A DNA stretch of 64,000 nucleotides, from positions 62,001-126,000 of the forward strand of contig CACZMF010000005.1 in assembly GCA_902782225.1 (NCBI GenBank). Reading direction: 5' to 3'. Of the stretch, positions 43,058 through 49,353 are shown in pieces. The notes beneath the pieces were generated by a model, which was not told where the DNA came from, made no database searches, and saw nothing but the letters and a program-made list of their open reading frames with translations. The position numbers and the translations under genes were made by a program. The stretch is from an uncultured Bacteroidia bacterium. GTDB lineage: Bacteria; Bacteroidota; Bacteroidia; Bacteroidales; UBA932. Numbering within the stretch: the first letter of the stretch is position 1; every line of letters starts with the position of its first letter.

Positions 43058-43883
43058 CTTCAGGAGCGTTTATGATTGAGAGTTCTTCTTCCGTGTAGAG
43101 AAGCTTGTCCGTGAAATCCGGCGCAAGGCGCGACAAGGCCACGAAGCCGCCGAGAAGGAGCGCCACCGAGGCCGCGACGCCAATAGCCCAGCGCGCAGCC
43201 GCCGGAAGCGGCCTCCGGGGCTTTGCCGGGGCGAGGGTGGGAGCGGTCGTGGTGGCTTCCGGAGCGGGGGTGGCTGCGGAGGCCGTTTCCGGGGCGGAGG
43301 CAGGCTCCTGAGCGGCCGGCTGACTGATTTTTGCCGAATTTTCGTCAGAAACGGCAGTTTCGGGCTCTGGCTGACTGATTTCGGACGATTTCTCGTCAGG
43401 AGCGGCGGCAACAGGGGCGGCAACAGGGGGAGCCACAGGGACGTCGGGCAAAGTGACGGCCCGGTGGGTCTTCAGCGACACCGGATCCAGCCCGCAGGCA
43501 TCAGGAGAAATGTCGAGATCCTCGTCGGCCACGAAGAAAAAGTGATTCTCCCTGGTGGCGCGAAGGCGGCCAAGACCCGGGAGATCCACGGCCTTTTCCT
43601 CCCGCAGCGTCGCTGCAAGGCCGGAAAGGAACTCCCCTATTATCGCAGCGGCCTCAGCAGGCGACCGGCCGTTATCCCTGGCATACAGCTCTGCCAGCAG
43701 GCTGTCGCCGCGCACTGTTTCCGTGAAGGACAGGCGCCTGTAGGGCGGATTGATCGTATAGCCCCTGTCGGAGAAGGAGGCAGGCATATCCTGGGCCACG
43801 AAGCATCCCAAACCGGGGAGGTCCAGGGCATCGTGGTCGAGAATCAGGTCTCCTACCATCCGGGCAAGCAGTTCCACATCCAT
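43035..43883 (-). CDS. HU-CCDC81-like protein with one transmembrane helix
   Basis: 282 residues. Two tandem HU-like domains of the CCDC81 type at about 1-60 and 65-135 (DALDLPGLGCFVA, KAVDLPGLGRLRA), a Pro/Ala/Glu-rich linker with an internal repeat (SSEISQP / SAKISQP), a transmembrane helix at about 232-252 and a short outer tail. Relatives in Bacteroidota often end in a SPOR peptidoglycan-binding domain; here SPOR is absent. Cytosolic HU-like part anchored to the inner membrane. First gene of the minus-strand cell-wall run; TAAATTTG promoter box just upstream. Confidence 0.8.
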   Translation of the reverse strand: MDVELLARMVGDLILDHDALDLPGLGCFVAQDMPASFSDRGYTINPPYRRLSFTETVRGDSLLAELYARDNGRSPAEAAAIIGEFLSGLAATLREEKAVDLPGLGRLRATRENHFFFVADEDLDISPDACGLDPVSLKTHRAVTLPDVPVAPPVAAPVAAAPDEKSSEISQPEPETAVSDENSAKISQPAAQEPASAPETASAATPAPEATTTAPTLAPAKPRRPLPAAARWAIGVAASVALLLGGFVALSRLAPDFTDKLLYTEEELSIINAPEDGTGLPG

Positions 43884-43890
43884 AACAAGG

Positions 43891-43898
43891 CAAATTTA
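43891..43898 (-). promoter_or_regulatory. Promoter -7 box of the HU-CCDC81-like gene
   Basis: TAAATTTG on the minus strand, 7 bases before the ATG at 43883. It may drive the whole overlapping run down to the DPP III gene. Confidence 0.5.
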
Positions 43899-43989
43899 GC
43901 AAATATCCCCGAATCGGACAAATCCAGGAATTTGTAGTCCAAGATACAAAAAAATCACGAAAAAATTTGCATTTAAGAAAAAACGGCGT

Positions 43990-43997
43990 AACTTTGC
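43990..43997 (+). promoter_or_regulatory. Promoter -7 box of tRNA-Asn
   Basis: TAACTTTG fits TAnnTTTG. The pre-tRNA leader would contain a small hairpin CCCGT/ACGGG at 44002-44019. Confidence 0.5.
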
Positions 43998-44028
43998 AAT
44001 CCCGTTTGGAATGACGGGTTGAAATATT

Positions 44029-44102
44029 CCTCTTTAGCTCAGTTGGTTAGAGCACCTGACTGTTAATCAGGGGGTCCTAGGTTCAAGTCCTAGAAGGGGA
44101 GC
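44029..44102 (+). tRNA. tRNA-Asn(GTT)
   Basis: 74-nt cloverleaf with acceptor stem TCCTCTT/AAGGGGA, D stem GCTC/GAGC, anticodon stem CCTGA/TCAGG with loop CTGTTAA (GTT), T arm CTAGG-TTCAAGT-CCTAG, discriminator G. No encoded CCA. It borders the low-GC duplicated region, and tRNA genes are common integration sites, but no integrase or attachment repeat is seen. Confidence 0.96.
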
Positions 44103-44114
44103 AACTGATACACA

Positions 44115-44149
44115 AGCACTTACGGAAACGTAGGTGCTTCTTTCGTTTA
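44115..44149 (+). terminator. Terminator after tRNA-Asn
   Basis: 11-bp stem AAGCACTTACG / CGTAGGTGCTT (one G-T pair) with GAAA loop, followed by a T-rich run. Confidence 0.8.
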
Positions 44150-44200
44150 TATCAGTAGCACGTTGGTCCCCTCTTTGACAAAATAGTTTTCAGGAAACTC

Positions 44201-44230
44201 TTGGAGGAGAAGAAATAATGGCTACCTTTG
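44201..44230 (+). promoter_or_regulatory. Promoter of small RNA copy 1
   Basis: TTG, then 19 bases, then TACCTTTG (44223-44230): the full two-part Bacteroidota promoter with ideal spacing. Identical architecture and spacing in copy 2. Confidence 0.65.
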
Positions 44231-44235
44231 CAATA

Positions 44236-44303
44236 GGATTATATCGGAGTTAGGGCAACTCCAAGAGAACAGACATCTAGCCTCTAAATGGATGTCTGTT
44301 TTT
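44236..44303 (+). ncRNA. Putative small RNA with intrinsic terminator, copy 1
   Basis: About 68 nt. Hairpin GGAGTT-AGGGC-AACTCC, then terminator hairpin CAGACATC / GATGTCTG (44270-44277, 44291-44298) with loop containing CCTCTAAATG and a T tract. Copy 2 has different stem sequences but the same two-hairpin layout and the similar loop CCTCTATATG. Confidence 0.6.
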
Positions 44304-44373
44304 GTTTAAGAGTTAACCGAGGGGAGGTACTTGAAACACGAGCTGTTTGTTCTACGCCCTAATAATCCGATAT

Positions 44374-44466
44374 ATGAATAAGAGAACAGAACGCAAGGTT
44401 GTTCGCATCTCCATTAGAGTCGAGGTTGCGAAGCTTGCCAGAGTCAAGGCGCACACGCGCCATTAA
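44374..44466 (+). CDS. 30-residue Arg/Lys-rich small ORF, copy 1
   Basis: Begins MNKRTERKVVRISIRV and ends KAHTRH; the paralogue at 46262 has exactly the same length and 19 of 30 identical residues. VRISIRV followed by a helix-like stretch resembles the first strand and helix of ribbon-helix-helix proteins, but it is too short for the full fold. The coding reality is uncertain because the 3' part (GGCGC-ACAC-GCGCC) also forms a hairpin conserved between copies. Confidence 0.4.
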   Translation: MNKRTERKVVRISIRVEVAKLARVKAHTRH

Positions 44467-44517
44467 ATAAGTCCAGCCAGGAACGGTTGGTATCTATATG
44501 CATTTCGACCATCTGGT

Positions 44518-44552
44518 GGGCAAGGTCTGATTTCAGGTTGGAGACCTTGCCC
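44518..44552. repeat. CAAGGTC palindrome family, copy 2
   Basis: 10-bp stem GGGCAAGGTC / GACCTTGCCC, 15-base loop (TGATTTCAGGTTGGA). Followed at once by a second hairpin GCCCAT/ATGGGC. Confidence 0.8.
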
Positions 44553-44568
44553 ATAAGAATGGGCCTTG

Positions 44569-44757
44569 TCAGTTCTTCGGCCTCTTGATGCTGCCCAGGC
44601 CATTGGCCCTGGAGGAGAAATCCTTGCAGTCGAGGCGGGAGGCGTCGATGTCGCCGGCACCGTTGAAATTCACGGATTCGAGCTGCGGGCACGAAACGGT
44701 GAGGGTGAGTTTTTCAACTCTTGTTGAACTTGACTTTGTCTTCTTTTCTGACTTCTT
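44569..44757 (-). pseudogene. Decayed, internally deleted copy of the GIN-domain adhesin gene
   Basis: Matches the C-terminal end of the intact gene at 46587-47300 (…SIKRPKN stop) and then, after a jump at a GGC(A/G)CCGTTGA micro-repeat, the segment around LTLTVSCPQLESVNFNG. About 240 bases between are lost, a one-base insertion (CAACTCTTGTTG against CAACCCTGTTG) breaks the frame, and homology ends near 44757. The promoter and signal peptide are missing, so it is not functional. Confidence 0.85.
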
Positions 44758-45150
44758 GAGGTCGATGCCTCTGTAACTGAGAGGCTGTACTTGCTGTTGC
44801 CATATGTTGTAGTTTTCCTATAAATAGTCCTGTGGTTTGATTTGTTTGGTTGGATAACCTTATTTTTTTTCAAAAGTCAGGTAAAACTATCGTAAAGCAC
44901 GGTTGGCTCAACCAACCAGTTCTCCCTAAGAAATAAAAAAGAGGGAGTTTACAACTTACAAATCCCCGCCATGGGGACCTATTTCCCGACTGGTTAGACT
45001 TGCAAAAAAGTGGCACAGACCGCATGCAGGGCAGGAAACTAAAGGCTTAAATCTCGCTTATTTTTCGAAGTAATCCCATTGCATACCTGTATGATACGGA
45101 CTTGTTAGCATGATTTTTGTTACCTTTGTTTTCAGTTAAAGGACACCATC
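44758..45150. other. Gap before the JAMM-like gene
   Basis: AT-rich, no gene. Hairpins GGTTGG-CTCAA-CCAACC (about 44902-44918) and CTCCCT/AGGGAG (44923-44948, no coding). TACCTTTG at 45121-45128 is the probable promoter of the gene at 45151. Confidence 0.5.
45121..45128 (+). promoter_or_regulatory. Promoter -7 box of the JAMM-like gene
   Basis: TACCTTTG fits TAnnTTTG, 22 bases before the ATG at 45151. Confidence 0.5.
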
Positions 45151-45990
45151 ATGAAACGATTTTTATTTTTCCTTCTGCTTTGGTTTGTCTTCACTCCTTC
45201 TGCCATCGCCCAGAATGCGGACCCGCTACCCGATGCAGAGGTGCTGAAAGCCGCGAACGACAGTATACTAATTGACGCGTATGCACTTTACCTCCACGAA
45301 AAAGTCGCGTGGGTGCTGGAGGATGTCTTGACTGATAGCCAACCGACGACAATTAACGAGATTGCTGGTTGGTTTCCTGTTGGCGATGAAGAGGACGAGG
45401 ATGTTGTGAAAGGCGTGTTTTTCAACGAAGAAAAGACCAAGGCGTTGTTTGAGGCATCGTTCAACCTCAAGACAGGCACAGTATCTGGGAAGAGTGTTGT
45501 CAGAGACCTCTCCCCTGAGGAGATTGAAATGATTAACGTGCGTGAGAAGGTTCTCCTTGCTGTTCGGACGCTTGATGTTGAGGACTTGCCGTCATGCCCA
45601 GAGGGATGTACATTTAATACTGAAGTCATTCCGATTGACGAGGACCTGTACAGAGTGTACTTTATGCTGGGGACCACTCAACATGGTGTCATACCCTTTG
45701 GTTGCGACTTCTCGTATGACTGCGATTCTGAAGGAAACATCAAGGGATTCCGTCGTTACCACAAGACATACATTCCGACACAACTCAAGATGGACGACGG
45801 CTCTCCCGTGCTATCTGTTGTTCACTCACACCTCAGGACCTGTCCGCTCATAGCACCAACCGACATTGCGTTGTTCCTTCTTTATGGATATGAGGCAGGG
45901 CTATCAGGGTTCAAAGTTCTCAGCACGGCATACCACTGCGTGTTCTCGTTTGACCCAGAAACATTCGAAATCAACGTTGAACAACTGTAA
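45151..45990 (+). CDS. Secreted protein of unknown family with a JAMM-like HSH-x10-D motif
   Basis: 279 residues with a signal peptide (ends near AIAQN). The middle part is acidic and unassigned. The C-terminal part has VVHSHLRTCPLIAPTDIALF: His225, His227 and Asp238 have the HxH-x10-D spacing of JAMM/MPN+ metallopeptidases, followed by strands (GFKVLSTAYHCVFSFDP) as in that fold. The usual Ser before the Asp is Ala here, and an upstream catalytic Glu cannot be assigned with certainty. GC is lower than in core genes. It lies between the two cassette copies. Confidence 0.6.
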   Translation: MKRFLFFLLLWFVFTPSAIAQNADPLPDAEVLKAANDSILIDAYALYLHEKVAWVLEDVLTDSQPTTINEIAGWFPVGDEEDEDVVKGVFFNEEKTKALFEASFNLKTGTVSGKSVVRDLSPEEIEMINVREKVLLAVRTLDVEDLPSCPEGCTFNTEVIPIDEDLYRVYFMLGTTQHGVIPFGCDFSYDCDSEGNIKGFRRYHKTYIPTQLKMDDGSPVLSVVHSHLRTCPLIAPTDIALFLLYGYEAGLSGFKVLSTAYHCVFSFDPETFEINVEQL

Positions 45991-46036
45991 GCATCCGCCT
46001 CATCAGCCACTCACGGTTGATTTCAATGAATTCCAC
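45991..46036. other. Short gap before cassette copy 2
   Basis: No feature seen. The gene-free interval continues through cassette copy 2 up to 46586. Confidence 0.4.
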
Positions 46037-46071
46037 AGTCCCCTCTTTGACAAAAAGTTTTCAGGAAACTC

Positions 46072-46101
46072 TTGGAGGAGAAGAAAAAAAGCTTACCTTT
46101 G
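46072..46101 (+). promoter_or_regulatory. Promoter of small RNA copy 2
   Basis: TTG, 19 bases, TACCTTTG (46094-46101), the same promoter as copy 1. Confidence 0.65.
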
Positions 46102-46106
46102 CGTCA

Positions 46107-46181
46107 GTCATTTATGTTATGCCATCATTGGTGGGATAAATGAAACGGACTCCTATCCTCTATATGGACGTCCGTTTTTTT
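46107..46181 (+). ncRNA. Putative small RNA with intrinsic terminator, copy 2
   Basis: Hairpin CATTTAT/ATAAATG, then terminator hairpin ACGGAC / GTCCGT (46145-46150, 46170-46175) with loop containing CCTCTATATGG and seven T. The stems differ from copy 1 yet pair, while the terminator loop is conserved. Confidence 0.6.
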
Positions 46182-46261
46182 AGACCCGTAAACTGAGGGG
46201 AGGTGGGGAGGTACTGAAGCAAGGAGGTCCGGCGTTCTTACACCCACTAATGATAATATAA

Positions 46262-46354
46262 ATGAAAAGAAGAACGCGACCAGCATTTGTTCGCATCTCC
46301 ATTGGGGTGGAGTTAGCGAAGCTTGTCAAGGTAAAGGCGCATAAGCGCCATTAA
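46262..46354 (+). CDS. 30-residue Arg/Lys-rich small ORF, copy 2
   Basis: Begins MKRRTRPAFVRISIGV and ends KAHKRH, aligned without gaps to the copy at 44374. The same caution applies: a GGCGC/GCGCC hairpin overlaps the end, so this could be an RNA element rather than a gene. Confidence 0.4.
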   Translation: MKRRTRPAFVRISIGVELAKLVKVKAHKRH

Positions 46355-46441
46355 ATAAGTCCAGCCAGGAACGGTTGGTATCTAAAAAATCTATGACCTT
46401 CCGGAAGTCACTCCAGAGGTTCAGCATTTCGACTGTCTGGT

Positions 46442-46476
46442 GGGCAAGGTCTGATTTCAGCCTAGGGACCTTGCCC
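46442..46476. repeat. CAAGGTC palindrome family, copy 3
   Basis: 10-bp stem GGGCAAGGTC / GACCTTGCCC with loop TGATTTCAGCCTAGG; closest to copy 2. Confidence 0.8.
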
Positions 46477-46514
46477 ATAAGAATGGGCCTACAGAAGCCT
46501 GAGAATGCATATTA

Positions 46515-46553
46515 GCGTTCAAGGTCCCCAAGCCAAAAAAGGACCTTGAACGC
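46515..46553. repeat. CAAGGTC palindrome family, copy 4
   Basis: 13-bp stem GCGTTCAAGGTCC / GGACCTTGAACGC; its reverse complement is nearly identical to copy 1 at 33589-33627, loop included. Lies 34 bases after the stop of the GIN adhesin gene (minus strand) and could terminate it. Confidence 0.8.
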
Positions 46554-46586
46554 TGATTAAAGAGCGGGGGCGAAGATTGGGCCTTT

Positions 46587-47300
46587 TCAGTTCTTCGGCC
46601 TCTTGATGCTGCCCAGGCCATTGGCCCTGGAGGAGAAATCCTTGCAGTCGAGGCGGGAGGCGTCGATGTCGCCGGCGCCGTTGATGGAGGCCTCGGCCTT
46701 GTCGGCACGGCCGGACAGCACGATGTCGCCGGCGCCGTTGATTTCCATCTTCAGCGATGAGCAGTCGATTCCTTCGATCTCTACATCTGCGGCACCGTTC
46801 ACGTTAATGGTGGCCTCCCCTGTCTTGAGCCCCTTGATTTCCATATCGGCGGCTCCGTTCACCTCGGCCGAGAACGCGGGGGCTTCGATTCCGGCGGGGG
46901 CGCTGAAGTCCACGGCACCGTTGAAATTCACGGATTCGAGCTGAGGGCACGAAACGGTGAGGGTGAGTTTTTCAACCCTGTTGAACTTGACCTTGTCTTC
47001 TTTTCTGACCTTCAGAAGGCCACCTTCGCTCACGATGCTGATCAGAGGAAGAATATTGTCCGGCCCGCTGAGCTTCACTGAGCAGTCGCCGGGAGTGTAG
47101 ACCACATCGCAGGCAACATTGCAGCTCATGGAGCTGAAAGGACTCACGACGGTGTCTTTGACGGCCATCGTGTCGCTGGCTTTCACGATTTTCACGCCTT
47201 CCCTGGCGTTCACCAAGGTGGTGCCGTTGACTTTGACGAAGCGGCAGGAGGGCAGGAGGATCAGGGCCACGGCCGCAAGAACTAATTGGATCTTTTTCAT
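46587..47300 (-). CDS. GIN-domain (DUF2807) putative auto-transporter adhesin lipoprotein
   Basis: 237 residues with a lipoprotein signal (LILLPSCR). The body is the DUF2807 'head GIN' domain: repeated strands with FNGAVD, VNGAAD, INGAGD units (about residues 125-225). These proteins are thought to be secreted or surface-attached; function is not settled. Last gene of the ABC-GntR operon, 8 bases after the regulator. A broken copy is at 44569. Confidence 0.85.
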   Translation of the reverse strand: MKKIQLVLAAVALILLPSCRFVKVNGTTLVNAREGVKIVKASDTMAVKDTVVSPFSSMSCNVACDVVYTPGDCSVKLSGPDNILPLISIVSEGGLLKVRKEDKVKFNRVEKLTLTVSCPQLESVNFNGAVDFSAPAGIEAPAFSAEVNGAADMEIKGLKTGEATINVNGAADVEIEGIDCSSLKMEINGAGDIVLSGRADKAEASINGAGDIDASRLDCKDFSSRANGLGSIKRPKN

Positions 47301-47308
47301 ATCGATGG

Positions 47309-47647
47309 TTATTTAATGTAATCTTTGAGGTTGACGCCGAGAAGGGAGGCACGCTGCAGGAGCAGCGGCACTTCTTCCTCGATGAACTTGCGGCGTTCGG
47401 TTTCCTGGATCGATTCAATCGCATCATCGCACACGAAGAAGCCTATGCCGCGCTGGTTGTAGATGACCTTGCGGTCGGTCAGAGTCTCGTAGGAGCGGGC
47501 CACGGTGTTGGGGTTGACCCCTATCTCCGCTCCCCACTCACGCACGGACGGGATTCGGGCTCCGGGCTTGAAACTACCGGCCAGGATCCTGTCGCAGATG
47601 TTGTCCGCAATCTGGATGTATATAGGTTTGTTGTTGTCGAATTCCAT
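47309..47647 (-). CDS. GntR-family (YtrA-type) transcriptional regulator
   Basis: 112 residues: winged helix-turn-helix of the GntR class (about 10-75: PIYIQIADNICDRILAGSFKPGARIPSVREWGAEIGVNPNTVARSYETL, in pieces) and a short helical dimerisation tail, without the large effector domain. This is the YtrA subfamily, whose genes usually sit with ABC transporters and repress their own operon. The operator at 49285-49322 fits this. Six bases downstream of the permease gene. Confidence 0.92.
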   Translation of the reverse strand: MEFDNNKPIYIQIADNICDRILAGSFKPGARIPSVREWGAEIGVNPNTVARSYETLTDRKVIYNQRGIGFFVCDDAIESIQETERRKFIEEEVPLLLQRASLLGVNLKDYIK

Positions 47648-47652
47648 AGCGG

Positions 47653-48459
47653 CTAGTGTTTGATGGTGCGCAGGCGGAGCCAGATGAGGGCGAGCAATCC
47701 ACCCAAAGTGATGAAGTTGGATATGTTGGCTATCCAGTTCAGAGTCCGGATCGCCACCTCGGGATCATTGAAACTATCCTCCAGCCGGCCAAGTTGCTCA
47801 GGCTGGACATCAAGGCTCCCCACCACAAGGACAGCCAGCAACGAGAGCACGGTCCCAATGGCAAACAGGCAGAGGAAAGTCTTTGCGACCTTGGCCTTCT
47901 TGAACAGCAAGCCGCCAAGGGTGAAAGTCAGGGTGCATCCGCACCAACCGAGGAACAGGATCGCCGGGATATTGATATAGAAGTCATCATTGCCCGTGAA
48001 GTTCAGCGCATCTCCGCAGAAGCCGGCTATAGCCCCATTGCCGTATGCGGCAGGAAACAGCCAGCTGAGCAGGGCGTCGGATCCCAGGGTCAGCGCCAGC
48101 AATGCCGCCGGCACCACAATGCACACCATGAGAGACAGGGACAGCCATTTCTCAGCGGTGGACGCCGGAAGCATCAGGAAATCCGAGCCCGCACGCTTGT
48201 CGGTGACGGATCCGTAGATCTTGACCCCGGCAGAGACCGCCGTCACAAAAACCACAACGCAGAACACGGTGAACTTTGCCTGGTCTGAGACTGCGGATGT
48301 GCTGCCGCTGCTGAAAAGGGAGCCCAGCATATGCAGGACCAGGAGTATCACCGGCATCAGGCCCAGCACCAGGAGGCTGATTCCGTAGCTGTTGCCGGCC
48401 CTGCGCAGGTCATAGGCGAAATAGTTTGCGAAACGCTTGATATCGAATATGTTATTCAT
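47653..48459 (-). CDS. ABC transporter membrane protein
   Basis: 268 residues with about six hydrophobic segments (25-50, 75-95, 112-135, 165-190 and two near the C-terminus). No conserved permease motif stands out, but the gene overlaps the ATPase gene by 8 bases and precedes a YtrA-type regulator, the usual layout of ABC-2-like exporters. Substrate unknown; cell-envelope stress export is typical for relatives. Confidence 0.8.
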   Translation of the reverse strand: MNNIFDIKRFANYFAYDLRRAGNSYGISLLVLGLMPVILLVLHMLGSLFSSGSTSAVSDQAKFTVFCVVVFVTAVSAGVKIYGSVTDKRAGSDFLMLPASTAEKWLSLSLMVCIVVPAALLALTLGSDALLSWLFPAAYGNGAIAGFCGDALNFTGNDDFYINIPAILFLGWCGCTLTFTLGGLLFKKAKVAKTFLCLFAIGTVLSLLAVLVVGSLDVQPEQLGRLEDSFNDPEVAIRTLNWIANISNFITLGGLLALIWLRLRTIKH

Positions 48460-49282
48460 GGCGGAAGATGTTTTTGACGAGTTCTTTGTGCTTATGGACG
48501 GTATTGAACAGGGCTTCGATGTTCACCTTGCTTTCGCTTCCCTCCGTGTTCTGGTACACCTGGATGAAACCCCCGGGAAGCTGCTCCGAATAGAGGCTCC
48601 GGGGATTCAGCACGGTGCCATAGTCGAAAAAGAGCTTGCTGGAGATCTGCTCCAGGCTCGCGTTGAGAAGCACTTCCCTCTTGTCCAGGATTATGATGGG
48701 ATCGATGATGTTTTCCAGGTCCCTGACCTGATGGGTGGAGATCACGATGGTGGCATCCTCCGCAGTGTGCTTCATCAGTGCGGAGCGGAACTGTGCCTTC
48801 GAGGGAATGTCGAGGCCGTTGGTGGGCTCGTCAAGATAGAGGTGCCTGACACCGGAAGCCAGGGCGAAGGCGATATAGGTCTTCTTGAGCTGTCCGGAAG
48901 ACATAGCGTTCATCTTCTGGGCAGGATTCACCTCGAATTCATTGAGGAGCGCCACATATTTGTCGACGGAGAAAGCGGGCCAGAAAGCGCCGCACGCCCT
49001 CGCCCAGCCAAGGGCCCTGTCGTTGACGGGAGCCACTTCATCGGGGAGGTAGTACTGGTCGCAGAGAAGGGAAGGCTCCCTCCTGCTGGGGTCGTGGCCA
49101 TCGGTCAGGATAGTACCCGACTTGGTTTTCTTGAGTCCGCAAAGGAGTGTCAGCAAGGTGGTCTTGCCCACTCCGTTCTCGCCCAGAAGACCGTAGATCT
49201 TTCCGGGCTCGAGGTCCATCGTGATGTTGCGCAGGACCTCATTTTGGCCGTAGCTGAAAGCTAAATCATGAATTTTTATCAT
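48452..49282 (-). CDS. ABC transporter ATP-binding protein
   Basis: 276 residues. Walker A GENGVGKTTLL (about 37-47), signature MSSGQLKK replacing LSGGQ, Walker B HLYLDEPTNGLD, switch His in VISTHQ. A C-terminal extension of about 70 residues follows the core domain. First gene of the operon, its ATG only 2 bases from the palindromic operator. Confidence 0.95.
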   Translation of the reverse strand: MIKIHDLAFSYGQNEVLRNITMDLEPGKIYGLLGENGVGKTTLLTLLCGLKKTKSGTILTDGHDPSRREPSLLCDQYYLPDEVAPVNDRALGWARACGAFWPAFSVDKYVALLNEFEVNPAQKMNAMSSGQLKKTYIAFALASGVRHLYLDEPTNGLDIPSKAQFRSALMKHTAEDATIVISTHQVRDLENIIDPIIILDKREVLLNASLEQISSKLFFDYGTVLNPRSLYSEQLPGGFIQVYQNTEGSESKVNIEALFNTVHKHKELVKNIFRHE

Positions 49283-49284
49283 TG

Positions 49285-49322
49285 CCTTTGCAGTGTATTA
49301 GTTCATTAGTACACTGCAAAGG
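49285..49322 (-). promoter_or_regulatory. Palindromic operator over the promoter of the ABC-GntR operon
   Basis: Perfect 13-bp inverted repeat CCTTTGCAGTGTA / TACACTGCAAAGG with a 12-base AT-rich centre (CTAATGAACTAA). It overlaps the minus-strand -7 box TACCTTTG (49317-49324) and covers the likely transcription start, an ideal place for repression. YtrA-type repressors bind GTGTA...TACAC palindromes of this kind, so the regulator at 47309 is the natural candidate. Its binding is inferred. Confidence 0.82.
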
Positions 49323-49353
49323 TAAGACAAAAATTCAGATTTGCAAATAAAAA

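Larger units (their letters stand above)
44166..44564 (+). repeat. Duplicated sRNA/small-ORF cassette, copy 1
   Basis: Direct repeat of 46037-46488. Order in both: CCCCTCTTTGACAAAA block, CTCTTGGAGGAGAAGAAA, TACCTTTG promoter box, short RNA with terminator, GAGGGGAGG, 30-codon basic ORF, a hairpin-rich stretch, the CAAGGTC palindrome and GCCCATAAGAATGGGC. CCCCTC near the left end and GAGGGG after the terminator are complementary. The promoter and 3' parts are nearly identical between copies while the RNA in the middle differs. Confidence 0.8.
46037..46488 (+). repeat. Duplicated sRNA/small-ORF cassette, copy 2
   Basis: Same order as 44166-44564, with an extra stretch of about 40 bases (around 46390-46430) between the small-ORF hairpins and the CAAGGTC palindrome. 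Ends with GCCCATAAGAATGGGC next to another palindrome and the intact GIN adhesin gene. Confidence 0.8.

Noticed and set aside
43300-43400. Inserted repeat in the HU-CCDC81-like gene
   Set aside because: The two similar units encode SSEISQP and SAKISQP in a linker; simple local duplication rather than a mobile element.
44029-44102. tRNA-Asn as integration site of a mobile element
   Set aside because: No integrase gene and no direct repeat of the tRNA 3' end was found downstream.
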